Shown piece after piece: positions 1 to 13,184 of a DNA stretch of 64,000 nt. The notes under the pieces are model-generated. The model saw only the letters and a list, made by a program, of their open reading frames with translations, searched no databases and was not told where the DNA came from. The translations under genes were made by a program, and so were the position numbers. Within the stretch, counting starts at the first letter, position 1; each line of letters begins with the position of its first letter. This stretch comes from Brachionus manjavacas (taxonomy: Eukaryota; Rotifera; Eurotatoria; Ploima; Brachionidae). The stretch lies in NCBI GenBank assembly GCA_019054805.1, contig JAHQIY010000049.1, positions 83,261-147,260 of the forward strand, in the 5' to 3' direction.

Positions 1-3000
1 TGCATTGAAAATTTTTTTTTTCAAGAAAAAAAAGTTTGAAAAAAGACTGATTTTTTACTTTTTCTTTCATTACAAATATGTTTATTTGCTTATTTATAAA
101 AACAAAATTCAAAATTACTGACAATCTGGTATCTTCCAGACGAATTGTTATTTTTACGATTCTAGAGTCATGCGAAAGCATTTTTCGTGATCTGATTTAC
201 GAATGGTTTGATTTTTGGTTTTGTAATAAATTTAAATTGATCATATCTAAAAACTTTAAGATTTTGCATTGAAAATTTTTTTTTTAAGAAAAAAAAGTTT
301 GAAATAAGAATGATTTTTTACTTTATCTTTCATTTCAAACATGTTTATTTGCTTATTTATAAAAACAAAATTCAAAATTACTGACAATCTGGTATCTTCC
401 AGATGAATTGTTATTTTTACGATTCTAGAGTCATGCAAAAGAATTATTGGTGATCTGATTTACCAATGGTTTGATTTATGGTTTTGTAATAAATTTAAAT
501 TGATCATATCTAAAGACTTTAAGATTTTGCATTGAAATTTTTTTTCAAGAAAAAAAGTTTGAAATAAGAATGATTTTTTACTTTATCTTTCATTTCAAAT
601 AAGTTTATTTGCTTATTAATAAAACGAAACATCAAAATTTTTGACAATCTGGTATCTTCCAGACGAATTGTTATTCTTTACGATTCTAGAGTCATGCGAA
701 AGCATTTTTCGTGATCTGATTTACCAATGGTTTGATTTTTGGTTTTGTAATAAATTTAAATTGATCATATCTAAAAACTTTAAGATTTTGCATTGAAAAT
801 TTTTTTTTTCAAGAAAAAAAAGTTTGAAATAAGACTGATTTTTTACTTTTTCTTTTATTACAAATATGTTTATTTGCTTATTTATAAAAACAAAATTCAA
901 AATTACTGACAATCTAGTATCTTCCAGACGAATTGTTATTCTTTACGATTCTAGAGTCATACAAAAGCATTATTCGTGATCTGATTTACGAATGGTTTGA
1001 TTTTTGGTTTTGTAATAAATTTAAATTGATCATATCAAAAAACTTTAAGATTTTGCATTGAAAATTTTTTTTCAAGAAAAAAAAAATTGAAATAAGAATG
1101 ATTTTTTACTTTATCTTTCATTTCAAATATGTTTATTTGCTTATTAATAAAACGAAACATCAAAATTTTTGACAATCTGGTATTTTCCAGACGAATTGTT
1201 ATTCTTTACGATTCCAGAGTCATGCGAAAGCATTTTCTGTTATCTGATTTACGAATGGTTTGATTTTTGGTTTTGTAATAAATTTAAATTGATCATATCT
1301 AAAAACTTTAAGATTTTGCATTGAAAATTTTTTTTTCAAGAAAAAAAAGTTTGAAATAAGAATGATTTTTTACTTTATCTTTCATTTCAAACATGTTTAT
1401 TTGCTTATAAATAAAAACAAAATTCAAAATTACTGACAATCTGGTATCTTCCAGACGAATTGTTATTTTTACGATTCTAAAGTCATGCGAAAGCATTTTT
1501 CGTGATCTGATTTACGAATGGTTTGATTTTTGGTTTTGTAATAAATTTAAATTGATCATATCTAAAAACTTTAAGATTTTGCATTGAAAATTTTTTTTTC
1601 AAGAAAAAAAAGTTTGAAATAATACTGATTTTTTCTTTTTCTTTCATTACAAATATGTTTATTTGCTTATATATAAAAACAAACATCAAAATTACTGACA
1701 ATCTGGTATCTTCCAGACGAATTGTTATTTTTACGATTCTAGAGTCATGCGAAAGCATTATTGGTGATCTGATTTACGAATGGTTTGATTTTTGGTTTTG
1801 TAATAAATATAAATTGATCATATCTAAAAACCTTAAGATTTTGCATTGAAAATTTTTTTATTCAAGAAAAAAAATTTGAAATAAGACTGATTTTTTACTT
1901 TTTTTTTCATTACAAATATGTTTATTTGCTTATTTATAAAACGAAACATCAAAATTTTTGACAATCTGGTATCTTCCAGACGAATTGTTATTTTTACGAT
2001 TCTAGAGTCATGCAAAAGCATTATTGGTTATCTGATTTACGAATGGTTTGATTTTTGGTTTTGTAATAAATATAAATTGATCATATCTAAAAACTTTAAG
2101 ATTTTGCATTGAAAATTTTTTTTTCAAGAAAAAAAAGTTTGAAATAAGACTGATTTTTTCTTTTTCTTTCATTACAAATATGTTTATTTGCTTATATATA
2201 AAAACAAAATTCAAAATTACTGACAATCTAGTATCTTCCAGACGAATTGTTATTCTTTACGATTCTAGAGTCATACAAAAGCATTATTCGTGATCTGATT
2301 TACGAATGGTTTGATTTTTTGGTTTTGTAATAAATTTAAATTGATCATATCAAAAAACTTTAAGATTTTGCATTGAAAATTTTTTCAAGAAAAAAAAAAT
2401 TGAAATAAGAATGATTTTTTACTTTATCTTTCATTTCAAATATGTTTATTTGCTTATTAATAAAACGAAACATCAAAATTTTTGACAATCTGGTATCTTC
2501 CAGACGAATTGTTATTTTTACGATTCTAGAGTCATGCAAAAGCATTATTGGTGATCTGATTTACGAATGGTTTGATTTTTGGTTTTGTAATAAATATAAA
2601 TTGATCATATCTAAAAACTTTAAGATTTTGCATTGAAAATTTTTCTTCAAGAAAAAAAAAATTGAAATAAGAATGATTTTTTACTTTATCTTTCATTACA
2701 AATATGTTTATTTGCTTATTTATAAAAACAAACATCAAAATTACTGACAATCTGGTATCTTCCAGACGAATTGTTATTCTTTACGATTCTGAGTCATGTA
2801 AAAGCATTATTCGTTATCTGATTTACGAATGGTTTGATTTTTGGTTTTGTAATAAATTTAAATTGATCATGTCTAAAAACTTTAAGATTTTGCATTGAAA
2901 ATTTTTTTTCAAGAAAAAAAAATTGAAAAAAGAATGATTTTTTACATTATCTTTCATTTCAAATATGTTTATTTGCTTATTAATAAAACGAAACATCAAA

Positions 3001-6000
3001 ATTTTTGACAATCTGGTATTTTCCAGACGAATTGTTATTCTTTACGATTCCAGAGTCATGCGAAAGCATTTTCTGTTATCTGATTTACGAATGGTTTGAT
3101 TTTTGGTTTTGTAATAAATTTAAATTGATCATATCAAAAAACTTTAAGATTTTGCATTGAAAATTTTTTTCAAGAAAAAAGTTTGAAATAAGACTGATTT
3201 TTTCTTTTTCTTTCATTACAAATATGTTTATTTGCTTATATATAAAAACAAACATCAAAATTACTGACAATCTGGTATCTTCCAGACGAATTGTTATTTT
3301 TACGATTCTAGAGTCATGCGAAAGCATTATTGGTTATCTGATTTACGAATGGTTTGATTTTTGGTTTTGTAATAAATATAAATTGATCATATCTAAAAAC
3401 TTTAAGATTTTGCATTGAAAATTTTTTTCAAGAAAAAAGTTTGAAATAATACTGATTTTTTCTTTTTCTTTCATTACAAATATGTTTATTTGCTTATATA
3501 TAAAAACAAACATCAAAATTACTGACAATCTGGTATCTTCCAGACGAATTGTTATTTTTACGATTCTAGAGTCATGCGAAAGCATTATTGGTGATCTGAT
3601 TTACGAATGGTTTGATTTTTGGTTTTGTAATAAATTTAAATTGATCATATCAAAAAACTTTAAGATTTTGCATTGAAAATTTTTTTTCAAGAAAAAAAAA
3701 ATTGAAATAAGAATGATTTTTTACTTTATCTTTCATTTCAAATATTTTTATTTGCTTATTAGTAAAACGAAACATCAAAAATTTTGACAATCTGGTATTT
3801 TCCAGACGAATTGTTATTCTTTACGATTCCAGAGTCATGCGAAAGCATTTTCTGTTATCTGATTTACGAATGGTTTGATTTTTGGTTTTGTAATAAATTT
3901 AAATTGATCATATCAAAAAACTTTAAGATTTTGCATTGAAAATTTTTTTTTCAAGAAAAAAAAGTTTGAAATAAGACTGATTTTTTCTTTTTCTTTCATT
4001 ACAAATATGTTTATTTGCTTATATATAAAAACAAACATCAAAATTTTTGACAATCTGGTATCTTCCAGACGAATTGTTATTTTTACGATTCTAGAGTCAT
4101 GCAAAAGCATTATTGGTTATCTGATTTACGAATGGTTTGATTTTTGGTTTTGTAATAAATATAAATTGATCATATCTAAAAACTTTAAGATTTTGCATTG
4201 AAAATTTTTTTTTCAAGAAAAAAAAGTTTGAAATAATACTGATTTTTTCTTTTTCTTTCATTACAAATATGTTTATTTGCTTATATATAAAAACAAACAT
4301 CAAAATTACTGACAATCTAGTATCTTCCAGACGAATTGTTATTCTTTACGATTCTAGAGTCATACAAAAGCATTTTCTGTTATCTGATTTACGAATGGTT
4401 TGATTTTTGGTTTTGTAATAAATTTAAATTGATCATATCAAAAAACTTTAAGATTTTGCATTGAAAATTTTTTTTTCAAGAAAAAAAAAATTGAAATAAG
4501 AATGATTTTTTACTTTATCTTTCATTTCAAATATGTTTATTTGCTTATTAATAAAACGAAACATCAAAATTTTTGACAATCTGGTATTTTCCAGACGAAT
4601 TGTTATTCTTTACGATTCCAGAGTCATGCGAAAGCATTTTCTGTTATCTGATTTACGAATGGTTTGATTTTTTGGTTTTGTAAAAAATTTAAATTGATAA
4701 TATCAAAAAACTTTAAGATTTTGCATTGAAAATTTTTTTTTCAAGAAAAAAAAAATTGAAATAAGAATGATTTTTTACTATATCTTTCATTACAAATATG
4801 TTTATTTGCTTATATATAAAAACAAACATCAAAATTTTTGACAATCTGGTATCTTCCAGACGAATTGTTATTTTTACGATTCTAGAGTCATGCAAAAGCA
4901 TTATTGGTTATCTGATTTACGAATGGTTTGATTTTTGGTTTTGTAATAAATATAAATTGATCATATCTAAAAACTTTAAGATTTTGCATTGAAAATTTTT
5001 TTTTCAAGAAAAAAAAGTTTGAAATAATACTGATTTTTTCTTTATCTTTCATTAGAAATATGTTTATTTGCTTATTTATAAAAACAAACATCAAAATTAA
5101 TGACAATCTGGTATATTCCAGACGAATTGTTATTCTTTACGATTCTAAACTTATGCATAAGCATTTTTCGTGATCTGATTTACGAATGGTTTGATTTTTG
5201 GTATTGTAATAAATTTAAATTGATCATATCTAAAAACTTTAAGATTTTGCATTGAAAATTTTTTTTTCAAGAAAAAAAAGTTTGAAATAAGACTGATTTT
5301 TTCTTTTTCTTTCATTACAAATATGTTTATTTGCTTATATATAAAAACAAACATCAAAATTACTGACAATCTGGTATCTTCCAGACGAATTGTTATTTTT
5401 ACGATTCTAGAGTCATGCGAAAGCATTTTTCGTGATCTGATTTACGAATGGTTTGATTTTTGGTTTTGTAATAAATTTAAATTGATCATATCTAAAAACT
5501 TTAAATTGATCAAACAAAAAATTGTTGATTGACTTTAAATTGATCATATCTAAAAACTAATTTTGATTCTTGAGTCATACAAAAGCATTATTCGTGATCT
5601 GATTTACCAATGGTTTGATTTTTGGTTTTGTAATAAATTTAAATTGATCATATCTAAAAACTTTAAGATTTTGCATTGAAAATTTTTTTTTCAAGAAAAA
5701 AAAGTTTGAAATAAGAATGATTTTTTACTTTATCTTTCATTTCAAACATGTTTATTTGCTTATAAATAAAAACAAAATTCAAAATTACTGACAATCTAGT
5801 ATCTTCCAGACGAATTGTTATTCTTTACGATTCTAGAGTCATACAAAAGCATTTTCTGTTATCTGATTTACGAATGGTTTGATTTTTGGTTTTGTAATAA
5901 ATTTAAATTGATCATATCTAAAAACTTTAAGATTTTGCATTGAAAATTTTTTTTTCAAGAAAAAAAAGTTTGAAATAAGAATGATTTTTTACTTTATCTT

Positions 6001-9000
6001 TCATTTCAAACATGTTTATTTGCTTATAAATAAAAACAAAATTCAAAATTACTGACAATCTAGTATCTTCCAGACGAATTGTTATTCTTTACGATTCTAG
6101 AGTCATACAAAAGCATTTTCTGTTATCTGATTTACGAATGGTTTGATTTTTGGTTTTGTAATAAATTTAAATTGATCATATCTAAAAACTTTAAGATTTT
6201 GCATTGAAAATTTTTTTTCAAGAAAAAAAAAATTGAAATAAGACTGATTTTTTCTTTTTCTTTCATTACAAATATGTTTATTTGCTTATATATAAAAACA
6301 AACATCAAAATTACTGACAATCTGGTATCTTCCAGACGAATTGTTATTTTTACGATTCTAGAGTCATGCGAAAGCATTTTTCGTGATCTGATTTACGAAT
6401 GGTTTGATTTTTGGTTTTGTAATAAATTTAAATTGATCATATCTAAAAACTTTAAATTGATCAAACAAAAAATTGTTGATTGACTTTAAATTGATCATAT
6501 CTAAAAACTAATTTTGATTCTTGAGTCATACAAAAGCATTATTCGTGATCTGATTTACCAATGGTTTGATTTTTGGTTTTGTAATAAATTTAAATTGATC
6601 ATATCTAAAAACTTTAAGATTTTGCATTGAAAATTTTTTTCAAGAAAAAAAAGTTTGAAATAAGAATGATTTTTTACTTTATCTTTCATTTCAAACATGT
6701 TTATTTGCTTATAAATAAAAACAAAATTCAAAATTACTGACAATCTAGTATCTTCCAGACGAATTGTTATTCTTTACGATTCTAGAGTCATACAAAAGCA
6801 TTTTCTGTTATCTGATTTACGAATGGTTTGATTTTTGGTTTTGTAATAAATTTAAATTGATCATATCTAAAAACTTTAAGATTTTGCATTGAAAATTTTT
6901 TTTCAATAAAAATAAGTTTGAAATAAGAATGATTTTTTACTTTATCTTTCATTTCAAACATGTTTATTTGCTTATAAATAAAAACAAAATTCAAAATTAC
7001 TGACAATCTAGTATCTTCCAGACGAATTGTTATTCTTTACGATTCTAGAGTCATGCGAAAGCATTATTGGTTATCTGATTTACGAATGGTTTGATTTTTG
7101 GTTTTGTAATAAATATAAATTGATCATATCTAAAAACCTTAAGATTTTGCATTGAAAATTTTTTTATTCAAGAAAAAAAATTTGAAATAAGACTGATTTT
7201 TTACTTTTTTTTTCATTACAAATATGTTTATTTGCTTATATATAAAAACAAACATCAAAATTACTGACAATCTGGTATCTTCCAGACGAATTGTTATTTT
7301 TACGATTTTAGAGTCATGCGAAAGCATTATTGGTGATCTGATTTACGAATGGTTTGATTTTTGGTTTTGTAATAAATATAAATTGATCATATCTAAAAAC
7401 CTTAAGATTTTGCATTGAAAATTTTTTTATTCAAGAAAAAAAATTTGAAATAAGACTGATTTTTTCTTTTTCTTTCATTACAAATATGTTTATTTGCTTA
7501 TATATAAAAACAAACATCAAAATTACTGACAATCTGGTATCTTCCAGACGAATTGTTATTTTTACGATTCTAGAGTCATGCGAAAGCATTATTGGTTATC
7601 TGATTTACGAATGGTTTGATTTTTGGTTTTGTAATAAATATAAATTGATCATATCTAAAAACCTTAAGATTTTGCATTGAAAATTTTTTTATTCAAGAAA
7701 AAAAATTTGAAATAAGACTGATTTTTTACTTTTTTTCATTACAAATATGTTTATTTGCTTATTTATAAAACGAAACATCAAAATTTTTGACAATCTGGTA
7801 TCTTCCAGACGAATTGTTATTTTTACGATTCTAGAGTCATGCAAAAGCATTATTGGTTATCTGATTTACGAATGGTTTGATTTTTGGTTTTGTAATAAAT
7901 ATAAATTGATCATATCTAAAAACTTTAAGATTTTGCATTGAAATTTTTTTTTCAAGAAAAAAAAGTTTGAAATAAGAATGATTTTTTACTTTATCTTTCA
8001 TTTCAAACATGTTTATTTGCTTATAAATAAAAACAAAATTCAAAATTACTGACAATCTGGTATCTTCCAGACGAATTGTTATTTTTACGATTCTAAAGTC
8101 ATGCGAAAGCATTTTTCGTGATCTGATTTACGAATGGTTTGATTTTTGGTTTTGTAATAAATCTAAATTGATCATATCTAAAAACTTTAAGATTTTGCAT
8201 TGAAAATTTTTTTTTCAAGAAAAAAAAGTTTGAAATAAGACTGATTTTTTCTTTTTCTTTCATTACAAATATGTTTATTTGCTTATATATAAAAACAAAC
8301 ATCAAAATTACTGACAATCTGGTATCTTCCAGACGAATTGTTATTTTTACGATTCTAGAGTCATGCGAAAGCATTTTTCGTGATCTGATTTACGAATGGT
8401 TTGATTTTTGGTTTTGTAATAAATTTAAATTGATCATATCTAAAAACTTTAAATTGATCAAACAAAAAATTGTTGATTGACTTTAAATTGATCATATCTA
8501 AAAACTAATTTTGATTCTTGAGTCATACAAAAGCATTATTCGTGATCTGATTTACCAATGGTTTGATTTTTGGTTTTGTAATAAATTTAAATTGATCATA
8601 TCTAAAAACTTTAAGATTTTGCATTGAAAATTTTTTTCAAGAAAAAAAAGTTTGAAATAAGAATGATTTTTTACTTTATCTTTCATTTCAAACATGTTTA
8701 TTTGCTTATAAATAAAAACAAAATTCAAAATTACTGACAATCTAGTATCTTCCAGACGAATTGTTATTCTTTACGATTCTAGAGTCATACAAAAGCATTT
8801 TCTGTTATCTGATTTACGAATGGTTTGATTTTTGGTTTTGTAATAAATTTAAATTGATCATATCTAAAAACTTTAAGATTTTGCATTGAAAATTTTTTTT
8901 CAAGAAAAAAAAAATTGAAATAAGAATGATTTTTTACTTTATCTTTCATTTCAAACATGTTTATTTGCTTATAAATAAAAACAAAATTCAAAATTACTGA

Positions 9001-11235
9001 CAATCTGGTATTTTCCAGACGAATTGTTATTCTTTACGATTCCAGAGTCATGCGAAAGCATTTTCTGTTATCTGATTTACGAATGGTTTGATTTTTGGTT
9101 TTGTAATAAATTTAAATTGATCATATCTAAAAACTTTAAGATTTTGCATTGAAAATTTTTTTTTCAAGAAAAAAAAGTTTGAAATAAGAATGATTTTTTA
9201 CTTTATCTTTCATTTCAAACATGTTTATTTGCTTATAAATAAAAACAAAATTCAAAATTACTGACAATCTGGAATCTTCCAGACGAATTGTTATTTTTAC
9301 GATTCTAAAGTCATGCGAAAGCATTTTTCGTGATCTGATTTACGAATGGTTTGATTTTTGGTTTTGTAATAAATTTAAATTGATCATATCTAAAAACTTT
9401 AAGATTTTGCATTGAAATTTTTTTTCAAGAAAAAAAAGTTTGAAATAAGACTGATTTTTCTTTTTCTTTCATTACAAATATGTTTATTTGCTTATATATA
9501 AAAACAAACATCAAAATTACTGACAATCTGGTATCTTCCAGACGAATTGTTATTTTTACGATTCTAGAGTCATGCGAAAGCATTTTTCGTGATCTGATTT
9601 ACGAATGGTTTGATTTTTGGTTTTGTAATAAATTTAAATTGATCATATCTAAAAACTTTAAATTGATCAAACAAAAAATTGTTGATTGACTTTAAATTGA
9701 TCATATCTAAAAACTAATTTTGATTCTTGAGTCATACAAAAGCATTATTCGTGATCTGATTTACCAATGGTTTGATTTTTGGTATTGTAATAAATTTAAA
9801 TTGATCATATCTAAAAACTTTAAGATTTTGCATTAAAAATTTTTTTTAAAGAAAAAAGTTTGAAATAAGAATGATTTTTTACTTTATCTTTCATTTCAAA
9901 CATGTTTATTTGCTTATAAATAAAAACAAAATTCAAAATTACTGACAATCTGGAATCTTCCAGACGAATTGTTATTTTTACGATTCTAAAGTCATGCGAA
10001 AGCATTTTTCGTGATCTGATTTACGAATGGTTTGATTTTTGGTTTTGTAATAAATTTAAATTGATCATATCTAAAAACTTTAAGATTTTGCATTGAAAAT
10101 TTTTTTTTCAAGAAAAAAAAGTTTGAAATAAGACTGATTTTTTCTTTTTCTTTCATTACAAATATGTTTATTTGCTTATATATAAAAACAAACATCAAAA
10201 TTACTGACAATCTGGTATCTTCCAGACGAATTGTTATTTTTACGATTCTAGAGTCATGCGAAAGCATTTTTCGTGATCTGATTTACGAATGGTTTGATTT
10301 TTGGTTTTGTAATAAATTTAAATTGATCATATCTAAAAACTTTAAATTGATCAAACAAAAAATTGTTGATTGACTTTAAATTGATCATATCTAAAAACTA
10401 ATTTTGATTCTTGAGTCATACAAAAGCATTATTCGTGATCTGATTTACCAATGGTTTGATTTTTGGTTTTGTAATAAATTTAAATTGATCATATCTAAAA
10501 ACTTTAAGATTTTGCATTGAAAATTTTTTTTTCAAGAAAAAAAAGTTTGAAATAAGAATGATTTTTTACTTTATCTTTCATTTCAAACATGTTTATTTGC
10601 TTATAAATAAAAACAAAATTCAAAATTACTGACAATCTGGAATCTTCCAGACGAATTGTTATTTTTACGATTCTAAAGTCATGCGAAAGCATTTTTCGTG
10701 ATCTGATTTACGAATGGTTTGATTTTTGGTTTTGTAATAAATTTAAATTGATCATATCTAAAAACTTTAAGATTTTGCATTGAAAATTTTTTTTTTCAAG
10801 AAAAAAAGTTTGAAATAAGACTGATTTTTTCTTTTTCTTTCATTACAAATATGTTTATTTGCTTATATATAAAAACAAACATCAAAATTACTGACAATCT
10901 GGTATCTTCCAGACGAATTGTTATTTTTACGATTCTAGAGTCATGCGAAAGCATTTTTCGTGATCTGATTTACGAATGGTTTGATTTTTGGTTTTGTAAT
11001 AAATTTAAATTGATCATATCTAAAAACTTTAAATTGATCAAACAAAAAATTGTTGATTGACTTTAAATTGATCATATCTAAAAACTAATTTTGATTCTTG
11101 AGTCATACAAAAGCATTATTCGTGATCTGATTTACCAATGGTTTGATTTTTGGTTTTGTAATAAATTTAAATTGATCATATCTAAAAACTTTAAGATTTT
11201 GCATTGAAAATTTTTTTTCAAGAAAAAAAAGTTTA
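1..11235 (+). repeat. 262-bp AT-rich satellite array (about 43 units)
   Basis: Tandem head-to-tail array. The landmark ATTTTGCATTGAAA recurs at about 261, 524, 785 and 1050 and onward to about 11200, giving a mean period near 262 bp. Units differ by substitutions and by the length of T- and A-runs. Each carries a T-run, then CAAG, then an A-run (for example 9156-9176), an obvious small hairpin. Other constant boxes are GACAATCTGGTATCTTCCAG and GATCTGATTTACGAATGG. The many 60-91-codon open frames are periodic images of one unit on both strands; 262 is not a multiple of 3, so no frame persists from unit to unit and I do not call them genes. The array is cut by the left edge and stops abruptly at about 11235, 58 bp before a predicted exon. 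Confidence 0.95.
5323..11235 (+). repeat. Higher-order repeat organisation in right half of 262-bp array
   Basis: A rearranged unit, in which AACTTTAAATTGATCAAAC replaces the usual end and is followed by a partial unit, appears six times. Equivalent points are 5323, 6274, 8271, 9480, 10164 and 10851. Spacings are 951, 1997, 1209, 684 and 687 bp. The last three copies form a 684-687-bp higher-order unit made of two full monomers plus a partial one of about 160 bp. Sequence at about 6240-6990 is repeated almost exactly at 8237-8987. The left half of the array (1-5300) shows mainly single-monomer periodicity. This is the pattern expected from unequal exchange that homogenises multi-monomer blocks. 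Confidence 0.8.
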
Positions 11236-11292
11236 TCAAAGTTTATCCATATTATTTAAAAAATTTATTCAATTAGTAATTAAAAATTGTAG

Positions 11293-12093
11293 GACCACTG
11301 GAAACAAATTTCGGAAAATATCCTGAAGAATTAAATCAAACCATACAAAATAATTTAGGAGATGTTCCTCTATTCGAAGGTAGAAATTGAATTTTTTAAA
11401 AAATATTAACAAGTGTAAACTAAAAGCTCCAACCGGAATTACTTTGTCAGATATTATAAATGAACAACGGACCGTATCAGAAACGTCAATTGATTCAGAA
11501 GTATCAAAAACGGCAATTAATTCAGAAAGATGGGCAAATCAAGTAAACTCAACTGATAATAATGGCAAAAGAAATTCGATTCCTTTGACAAAAAAGAAAA
11601 AGTTGTCAAAAAAAAAAGTATACACAAAAAAGTTATTTTTCGAAATCTTTCCGTAAATTATAAAGATCTTACTGATGCTAATATTGAGGGAATATCTTTC
11701 AAGGTAAATTAAATTTAAAAATTTTACTTCAATTTATTTTTCTTATTGATAAATTTTCTCCTAGGTTGATAACGTAATCGGCCACAAGTTTGATAGCAGC
11801 AGAAACAAGCTAGAACTCAAAATTCAATGGGCTTCAGATAAAAAGCGTAGGGTCAAATATAAAACGTAAGAAAAATTACAATTTTGATCTTCTCAAAATA
11901 AAATTAAAAAATGATTAGAACATATGAATGTGCATCATTGTGTTCCTGTTCAACAGCTGTTAGACAATACAGCAAGAAAGTTTATCAAAAATACCAGAAG
12001 ATCAAAAAAAGAGCTTATTTTGTGAAAAAATTTGATATTTCTAAAGCTACGAATGAAGCCTTAGAAATTTCTGATAGTTTTTTGATAGACTAG
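11293..12093 (+). CDS. 3' exons of a small chromo/chromoshadow-like domain gene (partial)
   Basis: Seen: a splice acceptor (AG 11291-11292) opens a 31-codon frame starting PLETNFGKYPEEL. A second segment from about 11414 to 11703 is Ser/Thr/Asn-rich, then very Lys-rich (KKKKLSKKK), resembling a hinge. GT-AG introns at 11704-11764 (about 62 nt) and 11866-11918 (53 nt) join in compatible phases to exons 11765-11865 and 11919-12093. The joined reading is VDNVIGHKFDSS, then LELKIQW, then TTYECASLCSCSTAVRQYSK, ending at TAG 12091-12093. The spacing of V-I-G, L-x-L-K-I-x-W and a Cys-rich helix resembles the chromoshadow fold of HP1-type proteins; this assignment is tentative. Oddities: the frame changes inside an A10 run (11608-11617), and again between about 11380 and 11414. 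No 5' exons or start codon precede it, only the satellite array. It could be a live gene with an array-bearing intron, or a relic. Confidence 0.4.
11704..11764 (+). other. Short intron in the chromo-like gene
   Basis: GTAAAT donor at 11704 and a T-rich tract ending CTCCTAG at 11764. Removing it joins two frames in phase 0. A second short intron (11866-11918, GTAAG...ATTAG) lies 101 nt downstream and splits a codon after its second base. Such minute introns suggest the genome normally has compact genes, unlike the tens of kilobases implied for the array-bearing introns. Confidence 0.55.
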
Positions 12094-13184
12094 GAAAGAA
12101 ATCTAAAAAATACTGATTTTTTTATTTTTGTTTTGATTTATTTTTTATTTTACTTATTATTATTAAATAGTTTTATTTAATTTTATCCAATTTAAATAAA
12201 ATTATTAAAGATTTCATCAAATTTTATTATATGTTTTTTATTTTTAAAAATTACCCTTTACACGCACTGTTTTTGTTCGGTATCTATTTCAAATTATAGA
12301 TAGGGTAATTTGAAATATTTGAAATATTTACCTTATTTACATTGAAAAATAAATGTCAATTTTTTATTTACAAAACAAAAATCTTAAATCTTATTTAATG
12401 ACAAGTCGTTAATCGTTTCCCGAAATTAGATACCTTTATTTATTTAATAAGATAAATATTAACGAAATTTAAGAAATAAAGTTTGGGATGGGATCCCATC
12501 TTTAATTCAATTAAGTAAAAGTAAAATAATAAATTTTTTAATACATTAAAAATTTCCTTGAAAAAAAATATTTTACTTAGTCATATAATATTTCAAAATA
12601 ATTATAAAAGTTTTCCTTTGTGACAAGTTTTATATTAAAATTATTTAAAAATATTAAAATTAAAAAAATATTTTGAAATAATTAAATTTTATTGAAAATT
12701 AAATATTAATTTAAACAAATACTCAATTTAAAAAACTTATGTTAGACTTTTCGAAATCTGCTAGATAGTTTTCGACTATATTCTCCACAGAAATGCTTTC
12801 GCAACTATGACAAGACACAGAAATATTTGACATAACATTTCAAATATCTTTAATATTTTTTCAATTTCATTTTTTCTTATTTCATCCAATTATTGATTAG
12901 AAAAAATAAATGTTTGAATTATTAAGTTTCCTCGTTCCGACAAAATAATTTCCTGAGTGTCAGCTTCATAATGAAAGGCTACTTTCAGTTAAGTTTCAAT
13001 ATCGATTGGCGATGGAAATGCGTCAAAATGAATTTTAATTTCATTTTTGTCAAACTGCCCTTTATAGTTATTTTTCCTAATATTCGACGAAACTGGATGC
13101 GTATGCCATGAAATTAGTTCATCGGATATAGTATATATTGGAATTGATTCCAGGAACAGTGTTTCTGGACTTCCGTTTTGAATA
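12094..13184. other. AT-rich intergenic stretch without a recognisable gene
   Basis: I find no supportable gene. The stretch is A/T-run rich with scattered AATAAA-like motifs just after 12093 that could serve as the poly(A) signal of the upstream gene. It contains a perfect 14-bp palindrome GATGGGATCCCATC at 12487-12500, and an imperfect repeat of GAAATATTT around 12311-12330. Confidence 0.6.

Noticed and set aside
78..11060. Dozens of 60-91-codon open frames repeating MFICLYIKTNIKITDNL on + and MLSHDSRIVKITIRLED on -
   Set aside because: They recur once per 262-bp unit on both strands, end in the same unit and cannot continue because the period is not a multiple of 3. They are images of the satellite.
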